Notes: a model not told the origin generated them from the sequence alone. A DNA stretch of 64,000 nucleotides from Taenia hydatigena (GCA_036345935.2 JADWOT020000008.1:10205554-10269553), one strand, 5' to 3'. Shown: positions 1 to 13,100, counted from the stretch's first letter. Program-made: numbers and translations.

Positions 1-911
1 ACAATGCACAAGTCGTAAATCTGATGAGTTAAACGCCATTTTTTCCTTTTCGATTCAGAATATGAGGTCTGTCGATGACTCACCTAAACCAGATTCTGGG
101 CTGTGTAGAGAATGAATGTCGCCTGACATTGCCTTCGTAGAAGCAGTATACGAGTGCAGCATGCAGATTACTTTTGGATGTCGTCTTTCTGCAAGTACAG
201 TTAAGCGAATCGTTCGAAGCGTTACTTTACCACTCTTTAATGCATTTGCACTGGTAAGTGGTTGCATCTCCGACCCGGTTGTAAGTAATATGATGAAGAG
301 GCTTGGCTTAGCCTTGCTGCATAATGTCTCAGCAAGAGGTAGGAGCTGAGTTACGCATCTTTTATAGTAACTTTCACCTTAAATGCCACCAAATGAAGCC
401 GAATTTTGAATAGGTTTATGATTGCGGAAACACAGAAGCATGGGCTCTGCACCTGTGGACGGGGATGGGGTGAGGTAGACAAGAGCCAATGCTAAATGCG
501 TTTCAACTGTGTTTTATTACAAGTCGCACAAATGCGAAGTAGTCGGATGCATGAGCGATTAGCTGTCAATGTAGGAAGCACTTTAAGCATTAGTATCCCA
601 CCGAATAAGAAAGTCTTGGTTAGGAAGTGCTAGTGCGAAAGTTTTTTAAATCGCAACTTAGGAAGTGCATCTGAATTTTACTGTTAGTTTGAAGGAGAGT
701 CAGCTAAAACATATTCTCACAAAAGTCAAGCATATTATAAAATAAAAAGTAATAAAGGAATTCTTAAAACCATTCCTGTAATATTAGAGCTAAAACTGAT
801 ACGATGTTGGTGAGTGCCTTTGATCAAACACCTGAGACACCAGAAAGAATTTCATTTTTTAATTCAACGAAAAAAGGACAATGAAAAGCCGGTAACCAGG
901 TAACTGTTACC

Positions 912-963
912 ATTGGAGACAACCAAATAGACATGGAAGGAAATGAAAGCCAAACCATATAAA
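912..963 (+). promoter_or_regulatory. Core promoter of the 999-1409 gene (inverted CCAAT plus TATA box)
   Basis: An inverted CCAAT box (ATTGG, 912-916) is followed by TATAAA at 958-963. The ATG lies 41 bases after the TATA box, so the leader would be only about 10-15 bases long. The two PPxY membrane genes at 2.9 and 13.9 kb have the same layout, which supports a real promoter. Function is inferred from motif and position only. Confidence 0.5.
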
Positions 964-998
964 TTCCAGCTTGGTTAGAATGATGAAATTGGAGTACA

Positions 999-1409
999 AT
1001 GCATCCGGCGGTAAGCATAGTGGCGGTGGCAGTGTCCATCTTCTTCCTCATCCTCGCACTAGCCATCCCTAAGTGGCCCTGCGGGGGTAACATCTTCGAC
1101 TTCTGCAGCAAGATTGGGGGCGCACTCGGAGACCACTACCTGGCTATCGGCGTGCTCCTCATCATAGCGGTGTTGCTCTTCTTCGTGGTGCTCGTCATAC
1201 TCCTCGTAGTAATGTTCGTATCCGCGCCTTCTTGGGTCAATATCATAGCCACTGTCGTCTCCGCTGTCGCATCAATCTTCGCCATCGCAGCGGTTCTCCT
1301 TTACACTGATAAGGCCAGTGTCTCTTGGAGCCCCTTCATGGCCATTGTCGGCACCACCGTGGGCATTCAAATCACCGTCATGCTCATTCTCGCCCTCATT
1401 TTCAAGTAG
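999..1409 (+). CDS. Small intronless four-pass membrane protein, claudin/PMP22-like in shape
   Basis: The 136-residue ORF has four strongly hydrophobic stretches at about residues 4-23, 48-73, 78-101 and 111-135. The first extracellular-type loop carries PKWPC and a second cysteine (Cys28 and Cys36), recalling the W-x-C pattern of claudin/PMP22-like tetraspan proteins. This is a resemblance in shape, not a family assignment. There is almost no N- or C-terminal tail. The codons are GC-rich compared with the A+T-rich flanks, as expected for a real gene. A TATA box lies 41 bases upstream of the ATG and AATAAA occurs 73 bases after the stop, so it reads as a complete single-exon gene. The likely site is the plasma membrane or an intracellular membrane; the substrate or partner is unknown. 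Confidence 0.8.
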   Translation: MHPAVSIVAVAVSIFFLILALAIPKWPCGGNIFDFCSKIGGALGDHYLAIGVLLIIAVLLFFVVLVILLVVMFVSAPSWVNIIATVVSAVASIFAIAAVLLYTDKASVSWSPFMAIVGTTVGIQITVMLILALIFK

Positions 1410-1481
1410 AGCTCATCGCCACAATCTGGCTAGGTGACGCGACTACCAAACTTTAAAATGTGCTTTCCCTGGTCTCCTAAA

Positions 1482-1487
1482 AATAAA
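1482..1487 (+). other. Polyadenylation signal AATAAA for the 999-1409 gene
   Basis: A canonical AATAAA lies 73 bases past the stop codon, in an A-rich stretch. Position and motif are consistent with the 3' end of the gene. Confidence 0.6.
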
Positions 1488-1489
1488 TT

Positions 1490-2830
1490 TGAAGAACATT
1501 ACGCCTATCTTTTTTCGATTTGAAACAGGACAAAAGTGAGGGATCTCAAAACTGTAACCTTTAAAAGTTTGTATTCTGAGGTGTCGAATGTGGGTCCAAC
1601 GAAAGAGAAGTTGTCAGGCTCAGGTTGAAATGGTTTGCATAAAATGAACCCACTTCATTGCACTACAGGACCAAAGTGAAACCAAAAAGCATGAACAGAG
1701 GCTAATTGTAATTCAACTGAAATTCTCTCCGCATTTTGTTATGGCCAATGAATTATTGAGACAACGGTTGACATGAATTAGCATAAAATATATTGCAGCC
1801 TCCTGTAACACACACGCTAGTGAATACGCCTTCTTCCAAGGCCCAAAGCACAAAAAAAGAAAATTTGTACTTTAGTAGCAGCACCACTCGCGGTTCTACC
1901 AAATCCTCTAGACTATTTGTATTTTAGGAAAATCGTACATTTAAAACACGAAATATCCATAGTGATACTTATGGTTGCCTAACTGCGGAGGGCAAAAGTT
2001 GCTCAATGATAGAATTCAAACTGCAATATGTCTTACTCTTGTAAGGAAGACCACATCCTGCTTAGTATTTATCAAATTAAACCAAGCTCCAATCATTTTT
2101 CCCTACTCGCCACTTTGCCTACTTAGGGCGATAGCTACAGTGTATAAAATTCAGTTGTTGGAATTATGTCGTATCAGATCACAAACATATTGGTATTGAT
2201 GCATTTTCATTGCCTACTTCAATAGCAAATTTCTATCCTTTATCAATTTCTCCAATTGCCGTTCATAATCAGGCAATTATTATGGGAACTGTGGATTTGG
2301 CAACGACTCCGGAAAGTTGAGTAATGGAGTAAGACTTTAAGCAGCAGGCCGTCGAAAGGCCATACTTTAATGGTGATGAAGAATACTAAACTGATGAGGA
2401 GTCATAATCCACCGGAAAATTTATTGGTTACATTGCTTACTCCTAATACACAGTAATAATCCATCCCTTTCCAACGAGCGAGATAAAAATCGGGCCGGGT
2501 AGAATATAAGTGCAATGTGGTGTACAAATTGCTTGCTGACCAGTTCGTTTGAAGTGAAACAAGAAAAGGTAATTGATGTTTATGTTAAGCGCCTATAGGG
2601 TGAAGAGGAATGAGAGCAAGGAGAGACGCCTGTCAAATACCGTAAAGCGCTAACTTACGGTGAGGCATGTGAAAGTCACACGTTTGGCAGGAGGTCAGAC
2701 TGGTGAGCTCATGATGCATCGCCGAGTACGCAGTGCATCCAATGGAACGTGAAGCAGCTCCGTGCGTGTGTGCGCCTGGAGAGTTACTGCTTAATGATTA
2801 CTAAGGCACAATAATGCTGCACGCACTGTA
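1490..2830. other. Intergenic spacer, nothing recognised
   Basis: This is A+T-rich sequence with frequent stops on both strands. The small open frame at 1975-2199 has low-complexity composition and no start or splice context. I see no repeat or RNA gene here. Confidence 0.5.
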
Positions 2831-2831
2831 G

Positions 2832-2870
2832 CCAATAGCAACGGGCACACAAGCACCCAAGCTATAAAAG
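2832..2870 (+). promoter_or_regulatory. Core promoter of the 2912-3703 gene (CCAAT plus TATA box)
   Basis: CCAAT at 2832-2836 is followed by TATAAAAG at 2863-2870, 49 bases before the ATG. An out-of-frame ATG at 2889 sits close to the expected start of transcription. The arrangement matches the promoters of the genes at 999 and 13944. Confidence 0.6.
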
Positions 2871-2911
2871 TGATACCACCTTAGCTGCATGGCATATTCT
2901 CTCCCATCGAA

Positions 2912-3703
2912 ATGGGTCAACGGATCTCGCTCACTTCGTCAACCCCAATTCAGCGACGACACATTGCGTTTGGAGTGATTTTAGCTTTCTTCAGCATTGC
3001 TCTCGTTATTGCCGAAGCCAAGCGGCCAAGCTCCTCCTTTGTGGGTTATTGGGTGGGTGCGATCGGGATTCTACCCGCTGTTTTCGCAATCGCCTGTGGA
3101 ATCAAACCCACAAGGTCCCTCCTAATAGTCTCGTGCTTATGTGATTTTATATCCTCCTCTACCTGTGTTTCCGGTGCTATCCTCTCTCTGGTGTTTTTCT
3201 CGGTCCACGTCTACGCAGTCGGATGGCTCTCAGTGATCCTCACAACATTCCTCCTTTACCACGCTTTCACCATCTTTGGTGAGCTTAATATATGTTGCAG
3301 AATTGCCATTTTCGGGATGCCAGATGAATTGTCAGATGACACTACTCACCCCGATCACGGTCGCGACCTTCCGGCCCCACCAATAGGTTTTTTCATGCCT
3401 GACGAAGTACCGAAACCGCCCAACTACGACCAGCTCTCCGTTCGAGGTGACCCACCAGCCTACAGCGAAGTCTGTTCGCAGGGATCTCTCGTGACACCGA
3501 CTCCACCACCGCCGCCTACACCACATCCTCGTTCATCGCCAAATTCTGCTGAACACCGAAGGAACAGATCTCCCACAGCGATTCGAATCCCCATGAATGT
3601 CAGGGGGGAACACAGGCATCAGTCGCATCCAAGATCGCGATCCAGATCGGACCTCCGCAGCAGAGAGGGAGTAACGTCGACGGAGCACTTGGAAAGGATC
3701 TAA
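2912..3703 (+). CDS. Four-pass membrane protein with C-terminal PPxY motifs (paralogue 1)
   Basis: The ORF encodes 263 residues in one exon. Hydrophobic segments lie at about residues 18-35, 45-63, 69-98 and 101-123, with a GYWVG motif entering the second segment and a Cys-Cys pair after the fourth. The tail of about 135 residues, presumably cytosolic, is rich in Pro, Ser and Arg. It has PPNY (169-172), PPAY (181-184), a proline run near 197-201 and an Arg/Ser-rich end. PPxY motifs bind WW domains of NEDD4-type ubiquitin ligases and YAP/WWOX proteins in known systems. The gene at 13944 shares the IAE...P....GYW block and a P-D-E-V-P..P.Y block, so they are paralogues. The overall shape recalls MS4A/TMEM255-like tetraspan proteins, but the family is not certain. 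Confidence 0.82.
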   Translation: MGQRISLTSSTPIQRRHIAFGVILAFFSIALVIAEAKRPSSSFVGYWVGAIGILPAVFAIACGIKPTRSLLIVSCLCDFISSSTCVSGAILSLVFFSVHVYAVGWLSVILTTFLLYHAFTIFGELNICCRIAIFGMPDELSDDTTHPDHGRDLPAPPIGFFMPDEVPKPPNYDQLSVRGDPPAYSEVCSQGSLVTPTPPPPPTPHPRSSPNSAEHRRNRSPTAIRIPMNVRGEHRHQSHPRSRSRSDLRSREGVTSTEHLERI

Positions 3704-3709
3704 AACCCT

Positions 3710-6700
3710 GCTATGAAGAGCTCTTTGCACTAGAGTTAAAAGGAGATGTAGCAAGAAGAAATGCATTTATCACAAACGTATGGGCTTGTTCAGCCATGAC
3801 CTTATGCATGCATGCTTTTCGTGCGCATTTTATTTAAGGCAAATGAAGCAACTCAAAGTTTTGTGCAAAAGAAAACTTAAAAGTTCATTTCATCTGCCAA
3901 ATGAGCCAACATCAGTTTTTGCATTCGACCTCATTAAATCATGAATACCAAAAAGACAAATCCGGCATCTCAATTAGGTCCAAAGTGATGTCGTTTGTGA
4001 GTTATTTATCGGGCTGATCGCATGGATTCGGCATCGAAATGGCTAAATTGTACCAAATCCAGCACTAATGTAAATAATTTGTAGAAGCATTTCACTACTT
4101 AACGCTGTAATTTTTGCCGCGGAAGATGTTGAATAATTCGGTTTCTTCAGTCAAGTGCCTTCACTAGGTGGTAAATTGACACATCACAAAAAACCACCAC
4201 ATTGACGGAGTCCGGATAAATCTGGATTGACTGACATTTGTAGGTGGTTTGAAAAACCTTAATTTATGCAACAGCGAAGACCGATTGAATGAACAAAATG
4301 CCGGGGGTGGATGCTTCACGAGATTTTTGATCAGTACCCGCATTCAAAAACAGCAGGGAAAAATTTAGTTCAAAGTAAACATGCATTTGATGCTCGAGCG
4401 TTGAATTGAGCCCAACACTTTAAAGAAGAAATGATATTTTGTATCGTTTCAATGCCAGATTTACTAAGAAGCCTTCTTTCAAGGGTTATGTACGCGGAAT
4501 GGGTATTGCATATGGTGTAAATGACTTCCTTAAATTGTCTGAAATAGACAGAAATTCGCATATTATATTTACTGATAGGAGTAAAATCTGTCAAACTGCC
4601 TAAATTATGGGATTTATACTTCATGTTTTGTTGCAGATACGGGAAATTGATTTCTTGTACATTACGTGCACTACTTGTCAACTCACTCAGTATTTTGATT
4701 CGTTGATATAGGTGAGGGCTGATGTTTCACTCTATGTATCAAAAAAGGACCTTAATGATTACCGTCTTCAGCACAGCAGAAATAAAAAGTAAGCTCAGAA
4801 GAATACCATCTTGAGGCGCAAAATGCCACGATCCTGAACAGAGGTGAATGTTAGTTGGGGTCATGCAAAAACAGTGAGCCTTTAACCCAAGGCGGCAATG
4901 TACTACGGGTGCGGATATTTTGGCACCTCTAACGCAACCTTGGAGCTAGTATCGAAACTTTTATGTAACGGTGAAAATCATAAACAATCTCATCGGAGCA
5001 GTTAACCCAAATTGCAATTAAATGGGCTTAAAAATTTGGTAGTTTTTAAGTAAAAGATAACTTGACTTAAGAGCACTGACTTTCAATTTGTAAGCTATAG
5101 TTACTTCGACAGATATAAATAGTAGTGCAGGCCAACATTATGTCCATCCTGTGCAGTGAGTTGCGTAGTTTAGGGATCATTTGCAGCACGAAATCACACT
5201 AAAAAACTAATGACGTTTGGTATTTGATAACAGGTCTAATACACAGTCTACTGACACCTTAAATTGCGCACAGGAAGATTTCCTTTACCCCAACTTTGTA
5301 ATTTTACAGGACTGGGACATATTGCAATTGAATAGCGGAAGAAAAACCTCTCAATTAGAGACTAAATTTTTAAAGTAACAGGTCTTCACAGTAAAACTAG
5401 CTGGAAGAATTCTATTTGGCAGGGGCGAATCAAATGGTGAAATTGCCTTAGCGTTGCAAAATCGCTTCATCCATGGATAGGTATTCGTAGTGTGTTGATC
5501 TTATTTAGAAGTCGAACTATTTTATCATTTTGACATTACGACAGTCATATTAAATGAAATTGCGAAAAACAAATTAACGCACGAGTTCTTTTCGAAGAGG
5601 AACGGAAATGTTTTGAGCTTTAATCGAAGCTTTTAAAATTGCGTAATGACTCGCTCTCTCTAGTCGCTTTGCACAATTGAGTTCAAAAATTAGGACGGAA
5701 AAAGCTTTTGAAATAACAATGAAATAAAAACGTCTTATCCAAATGCGTGAAGAATGTGCTTCCTATGGAGAGGTATGTTCGTCATCCATGTGTGATTTTT
5801 TTCTTCACTTATTTTATTATGGTGTGAATAATGCCTCTTGTTCTAATCTTTGGTTGCAACACCAACGAAATCTTAATATTCCTTATGTTGTACGCAGGTC
5901 AAAGCTAATTACATAGTCTCATGGTCAGTGGCAATTTTAGGTTAAATTGGTGATGAAAGTGATAGATTGCATCGCGTATAGCCAGCTAATATTGTGGATG
6001 CTCTGTTGTTACTACAATCAGAATGGCGGAGTTCAATCATTGAATCCTCTTAAGGCACTAGCTATTGTAAGCGTCAATTTCAAACTTTAGTGGAAACTCA
6101 TGTATCATTATACAAGTTTTTTCCGGGCAGCTTAAATGTCGTTATGGGCGTAGAGGGTGTCGGTGAGAGCAGTCGATGCAAAGGCAGGTGGAGTGAGATC
6201 ACACGCCATTGATTGGTGAGGTGCATGAGCACGAGAAGTCACCCCAGAAACATTTAGATATGTCTGCTGTAGTACGCACACACTCAGCACTGGAAAAAAA
6301 CCGCACAAAACTGAAGGAAAGGCGTTTAGGCGATTATGGTAAAGTCCATCTGATTGAAGAACGCGGTCAAACTAGGGAAAGACATGAATTGTGACGTTAT
6401 AAACTTCACCACTCAAACAAATTTATCCAATTATTTTGTAAGCGGAGTTCCCAACAATTTCAGATGATAATAAGCTTCCTTGGCGTCAAAACGACGAAAC
6501 TGGCGTGAAAAACGGAATGAAGCACGATGCACAGCCTGCGTGACACTCAAGTATTTAGACAGATCGCATTTGCCGGAAATAAATTATACCTTGTACTAGA
6601 AGAAAGTAAAGTACCCGCAACACTTTTTGGCATACTTTTCTAGTAATATCGAAGACAAAACGAACAACCAAGTATAGCAAGGGTGGTCAATCATTTGTGT

Positions 6701-8350
6701 TAATTCAATGAACTTAGAAGCAGTTTTTGCAAATGCGTTGACTAATTTTATTGTGGCAACCCAACAGAAGGAACAATAGATTACTTTTGGCAAGAAAAAA
6801 ATGCTGGATCTGGATCTGGCTTGGCGACTTAAGGGTATGTTTGAAAAAACTAATAAATTAAGCACCAAGAATGATTTTAACGATCGCTTAATTGCCAACA
6901 TTTGTCGACCCTCAAATTCCTTGAAGTAGGATGGTGAGAAAGTAATGCTGGCGGTGATGACAAAGTTCTCCAAGAAAAACAATCCATCACAAGGTATCCT
7001 GACATAGCAAAAACCGTAACAGCAAAGTACATCTAAATTCTATCATTGGAGTCGTATGAAGATTATGCCAGGAGGGTTGGAGGTTGCAAATAAAATCCAA
7101 TTAGACCATTTTAATTACCGTGATAAATTAATAGTGTCAACGAAATTAAGAGGATGCGTGAAAGCATTGCCTCGCGAATCACTTTGGTTGCAACGAAGTT
7201 GATGGAATGGTTCTACTACTGAGCGACAAATAATGGGATATATAGACGTCTACACATATTTCATTGCTGTGAGAAAGTAGATGAAACTACACTTAAAGAA
7301 TGAGTGCAAAAACATGAGACTTCTCTTTCAGTTGTAGATAAAGTGCATATCAGTAGACCCATGCAGTGATGTGAATTTCCGTAAAACATTTGGAACACGC
7401 AAACGAAGCGACGTATTCTTTCCAGTTTCAGTCCTTTGAAGAGGTTTTAAAATTTGGTCCAAATGCGCAGACAAAGTTTAGGAGTCACTTCTCAACTGAT
7501 GTCAAATTACTTGATGATAGAAATGTTCCCACATGCTTGCTTGCGAAATGCCATTAAGTCAGACGTCACTGTATGGGACGGCATTGCGGCATTTTTTTGA
7601 AACGATGGTCTTTTAGTTGCTGAAGAGGGTCCTTAAACAACACCTAGAAATAGATTACTTTCAAACTGCCCGACTAGCCAATGGTATTAAATGGCAGTTA
7701 TTACCGTTTAGAAGAACTTTTTAACAGCAGTGTACTCGACAATTTAATTTGTCAAAAAAGGTTATGATCCAAAGCAGCAAAAAACCCTGAACTCTGTCAT
7801 GCATCCCATCTGCACACAAATAACCAAATTTTCTTCACAGGAGAAATTTTCCCAACCAAACTGCGCAACTTAATTGGGAACATGGAGATAAAATAAAAAT
7901 CGCCAATGAGATTGTAAAGTGCGGTGCTCCACAGAGCCGTGATGCGCCGAAGTCCCAGCGTGAAGGGGTGAAGCTCAACGTGTGAACCAACGAAGAGCGG
8001 TGACGTAGAGGTGGTAAGAGGCTAACAGAGGGTGCCTGATTGGTTCCTTAGGTAAAATATCAGGTTTGTGGAATGTGCTCGTAACAAAAATGAACGAGAC
8101 AACCCTTTTCACTTAATTGATTCATTTAACACAATAAAGAATTTTGAGTCAAAATATTTGATAAAATGTGCAATCGTGAACTCGAAGATTACTCAAGTTA
8201 ACTTTAATTCAGGTGCTTCTGGCTGTCAAGTAAATCCCTTCTGATGCATGCTATCGCATGCATAATCCACATGCACCAAACATTGTACCCATGGTTATCC
8301 AACACAAAATAATTAAATATAAAACTTGAGATTATTGTCTATACTCTATT
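3710..8350. other. Long gene-poor spacer
   Basis: No ORF here has plausible composition or splice context; the 4370-4681 and 6596-6982 minus-strand frames look like chance A+T-rich ORFs. ATTAAA at 3933-3938 may be the polyadenylation signal of the preceding gene. A perfect 8-bp inverted repeat with a 4-base loop (arms ATGCATGC/GCATGCAT) lies at 8244-8263. Nothing else was recognised. Confidence 0.45.
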
Positions 8351-8534
8351 TGCAGTGTCCCGAGACTTCCTTGAAGGCAAACGAAGGCACAATACTTAGA
8401 CAGAATGCATGTATTCAGCAAACTGAGGGGACGGGGCTACTGGCATAGGCCAGAGGCCAGTCCATTCGGATAGGGCAATATAGCTACCTTGGTGCCCGGA
8501 ACCGAAACCAGCAGTCAGAACAAATTAAGCACAA
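8351..8534 (-). repeat. Old TRIM-family LTR copy
   Basis: The sequence begins with a diverged form of the LTR end (GTCCCGAG then a CTTGAAGGCAA-like stretch). It continues through the conserved CTGGCAT...GGCCAG and GGGCAATAT blocks seen in the TRIM LTRs at 30.7 and 31.4 kb, in the same minus orientation. Many substitutions show it is old. It may pair with the copy at 9371-9501. Confidence 0.65.
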
Positions 8535-9149
8535 CGCTTTTTTCTCTTGCGTTTCACCATTATTTAATAATAGTGAAAGCATAAGGCTTTACTGGTGACT
8601 AGGTCAAATTTTCGCAATAATAGGAGCAAGCGTGATGGCATAATAAAAGCCGTATTTTAGTCTATCATCATTTCGTGTGATGTTTTTGGGAAGTTGTTTT
8701 TGCATTGAATAAATGCAAGTTGCAATATGATGCGATAGGACGAACTTGAAAAAAACTGCACCGGTAGATACTTAAATCCGTCATATTGAATTTTTACCAA
8801 TGGAACGGGAGTAGGCTTGGAACCACAATACGCATTTTCAAAGCCTTACCAATTTACTGATTTTAAAAAAGTAGAAAGTGGTTAAGATGGCATAAACAAA
8901 GCTGGAGGGTAGAATGTTGAAGCTTCGATGAAAACGCCTCCAGCTTGAATGATTCGGGACCTCGGAATGGATATTCTGAATGCGTACAAATTCGAAACGA
9001 GCGACAAATGACTTCAGAGCAAATTAACACTGATTAAAATGCTGTTCTTTTAAACCTCTTTATTAAAATATGAATAAATCCGTTCTTATTAATATTCAAG
9101 AAATGATATTAGAACATCTATTTTTTGATAGTGCGCAGGGAAATGTGCA

Positions 9150-9341
9150 ACACAGAAGTCGTTTGTTTGGCCCCCCGGCTTTGGTAATAGACCAATGAGG
9201 AGCTCTACCATTGTACCTTCGGCAGGCGGCCTGGCCCGTAGGCCATGCTAATACCTCCAAGTCCTACTGTAGGTCAAAAACACGTATTTAGACCGAGTAT
9301 TATGCTTTCATTCGTCTTTAGTGAAATTTTAGGATGCTACA
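9150..9341 (+). repeat. Degenerate TRIM-family LTR, plus orientation
   Basis: It matches the plus-strand LTR only in blocks: a TTTGTTTGG start region, a GGCCTGGCCCGTAGGCCATGC block, and the terminal GGATGCTACA. It is strongly diverged, and the left edge is approximate. Confidence 0.45.
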
Positions 9342-9370
9342 AGCGCCTAAGTAGAAAGAGAAGAAGTGAT

Positions 9371-9501
9371 TGCCGCGTCCCGAGACTTCCTTGAAGACAA
9401 AAGAAGGCATAACAGAGAGAGATCGGGGCTACTGGTAGCTAGGGCAATATGACCACCAAAGTGACCGTTACCGAAACCAGCAGTCAAGCATAAGTACTGC
9501 A
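9371..9501 (-). repeat. Old, internally deleted TRIM-family LTR
   Basis: It starts TGCCGCGTCCCGAG and continues through CTTGAAGACAAAAGAAGGC, GGGCTACTGG, GGGCAATAT and ACCGAAACCAGCAGT, all blocks of the TRIM LTR in minus orientation. It lacks about 55 bases of the 186-base LTR. Confidence 0.6.
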
Positions 9502-10029
9502 GTGGTTTTAAAATGAATGATGAGTTTCCTCACAATAGAGTTTTTAGGTAAGTACTTTTATCCAAATAAAATGGAATGAAGCTAAATAGCGATAAAAGCT
9601 GCTTCAAAAAATAACTAAAAATAAGTTCCGAGTGTATGAATATGGAAGCGAAACGCGAAGCAGACACATTGGATACAATGTGTTTACCAAAGAAGCAAAC
9701 CAGGGTGATGGTGTAAGAGAATTCCAAAGACCTTGAAGGTTTTATTCCCTCACTTACAAGACAGCTAGTTAATGCTCTCGGTAATCCTTGTAACAATTCA
9801 AAAGTCGTAAACATATGCAGATTAGCACCAAAACTTACAGACCAATCTCATGTGATCCCATTGGGTCGGAGAGGAGCAATTATTTGAGCATACTTAGGAT
9901 TAATACATAACCCAATTCATCATGCACGGCTGATAAATGCTTCAATTGTTATATAAAGAGCGATTGGATGTGTCGACCTTGGAGTAGTCGTAAAAAATTT
10001 AGTTCGAGTGCATTATTACATTTACTCCA

Positions 10030-10134
10030 TGCGGTGTTCATCTCCAGCACACCGCAATATTTCTCTGCATACCGTGAATTTATGGAGCCATGTGACCCAT
10101 CTCAAAGGCCTCTGAAAGGCACCCAATTCACGGT
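10030..10134. other. Nested inverted repeats (possible stem-loop)
   Basis: Two perfect inverted repeats occur close together. TGCGGTGT (10030-10037) pairs with ACACCGCA (10049-10056) across 11 bases. ACCGTGAATT (10071-10080) pairs with AATTCACGGT (10125-10134) across 44 bases. No coding frame overlaps them. They could be remains of a small inverted-repeat element or chance. Confidence 0.3.
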
Positions 10135-10139
10135 TAACA

Positions 10140-13100
10140 ACCGATAGGACCTTGTGAACGAAATTTAAATGCTATTTAATCGGGCAAGTTCGTCGACGAA
10201 TTGTTGCAGGAATTAACGTGACTCATGTGGTGACTGATCGCCTTAGTATTTGGCAATAGCTGCTCTTACGTGATCCCCTGTGATGTCTTATGAAACACCG
10301 ACTTGGTTTTACTGTTTATTTTTGTTTAAGTAACCACAATCTCTTGATCACATTTCCAGCCACGCATCATCCCGTTCTACTGAGAGAAACTTGCTCTCTT
10401 GATGCTTGTTTTCCTAATGAAAGGATGATTAAGCTGTCTGAGTTATGCGCAGTCAGGTGTACCATCACATAATTAGTTGGATATATGCTTACCAGAATAA
10501 ATCCAAGCAAAGTGATGAGGCCACTCATGCAATTCGTTCGATGAGTGGATATTGCATGCATCAAATTTAAATTTGGTACACTTAAGTAATGCCTCTCATC
10601 TCCTCCTCCTTGAAATGGGCATCGAGAAGGGATTCATCCTGATGGAGTTCTACAGAAGTCCACAAAATTAATATAGCAATTTCGCACAAAAGATCGCTTG
10701 AAAGCATTACCAGATCCCACAATGCATATCACAACACCGTTCACCTCCCGTACGTCATGCAATTTCAACAATATTTTTGTAGAAAATACGACAAAAACTG
10801 ACACCGAAAGACTGTAAGATAAGGGAGAGGGGGGAGAAGGTCTGGTGGCTTATCATCTCTTGCAACATTTTGCATGGCTCCTTGAGGCAACAGCCGTATC
10901 AACTCAACTGGTGCAGAAGGCTGATTCTAAAGGAAAAAGATGGGTGAAAAATTTCCAACCTTGTTTTTGACGAAAAAAGCGTAAATACATCGCACCAGTA
11001 ATTTTTGTGACTGCTACTCGCACTCCTAGGTGATTTGTAGACCTAATTCATTTTAAATGCTTTTGAGATGGAATTCGAGACTTCGAAGGCATCGTCTCAA
11101 CGAGAAGAGAGGCGTAGCAATGGGCTTTGAATAAAGTAATTGCAAAGAGAAATGCCAGAGCTGATACTTGTGCTTCTTTGAAAGGTTTGCATAATTAAAA
11201 TTATTGATACAAGAGTATTCTATGTGGCCACAGATAGGGCAAGGATTAAACTCAAAGCAGAAAACATTCAGGTTGCCATCCGATCGGGCAACCTACGCGG
11301 ATGGACACCATGGGTCAAAGTATTTTAAGACGTTTTTTACTTCGGTCAGCGTGTGTGCAACGTTGAGTTCGCTACCTCCGGCAGGTTAAATACGGCGTTC
11401 TTCCACAAAGAGTAAGTGTGCTTGTTGCCAAATTCGGCAATTAAAACGCTCACATGGTGGTGTACCCACAAAAACTGGCCAAAAGTAAATTGGGAACGGC
11501 AAAACGCGGGTGTTCATCATGTTTGAATGAACCGACACCCAAGATTTTCGCCTGCATTTACTTAAAATAATCCCATCTCTCGGTTTTACTAACTATTTAA
11601 ACTTGCCATTTGAGCTAATTCTAACTGCTATATCAGACACAACTGTTTGGTCTGAATCGGCTAGGGAGGTCGGGCTTCGCTCCCCACCGCAGACACGAGC
11701 AAAGCTTTCCTTTTACATTTATCTTGAGGTCGTTTTGTTGAAACAATTAAGTAAAAATGTACTGAAGAACCTAAATAATGGGTGATTTTTGACGACCTCA
11801 ACTCTACAAAGAGTTATAACAATAACTTATGGTTACTCTATGAATCAAGTTAACTGCTACCGGGTTATTTAACCACTGAATGTATCTGTAGACGGTTCTT
11901 TCCTTTCCTTTCCTTCCCTTTTCCCACCATTGCTATAAGCAAGTTGAATATTTCTAGCCATCTTTATCATAGCACAGGACAGATATGCGGTAACAGAGCC
12001 CGAGTATTCACGACTGAGGAGCGTCAGGCTCGAAGAGAACTACCACGTGCGTCAACGACCAGGTTGAAGGTGTCCTCTCGCCTACAAAGCACATTTAAAG
12101 AACACAAGTTCTACAATACCCATTCCTACTTGCACTGTAGTAAGCTCTTGAAATACAAAGAGGTATTTAGAAGCAAATCACTGTTAACTTGAAATGGCCG
12201 TCATTAAATTCCACTCTTTGAGGGTGTTGCTTATCAAGTTAGCTAATTTTTGCATTGAGGCATAAATCCTGATCCGCCTCGGGCCTTTATTGATATAACA
12301 TTGACTTTGGCAATTTTAACTGAATTTTCATCCCCCTCTCCTCGTACTCATCAGCCAGACATCTGAAGAATGGTGCATATTTTGGGTAGTTTTGAATCCA
12401 AATATTTTGCACACTGCCTCCAAGTCATCAACTTCCAACTTAGTTTAAGGTTAACATGATGCGAACAAGTCTCTAAAGAGTATGGTCATCCGATTACCAA
12501 GATTCTATCTTAAGCCTCATGAAGCATTCACTTTTAGTACATATGTAAAACCAACACCACATGGCACATCTGAGGGATCCAATGCACCATCGAAATGTAC
12601 CTGGGTCATTTTAACCAACATGGTAAGACACCATATGAAAGTTGGTGCAAATAACACATTAGAGAATTAAAAAATACAAAAAAATAAGCCCGATCAAATT
12701 TAGAAAAACCAGCGGACTTATTATTCACGCATGACACTTACACAGGGAGAGAAAGGAAGGAGGCAACTTCAACGTCACCTGCATCCACGCCCACTTAGCA
12801 AGTATCGTCACCACTAGCATAATTTCCATTGCCATAAATAGCGGTGGCGATGGTCTCTTAGAAATTCTAGTTCGGATCGCGGTGATTAGCAACCACTTCA
12901 AAAAATTTTCAAATTATAATGTAAGGATGGATAGATGGATGAATCTTGATAAAGTTGGAATCGGGTGAAATGCCTATTTGGTATTTGTCAGTCGGGTGTT
13001 CAACCTAGACTATACGCAGATTTTGATGGAAAAACACCACATAAAACATGTTTGGGAAAAAGCTCACGTAACGACCAAGAAATAATCGACTAGGAAAAGT

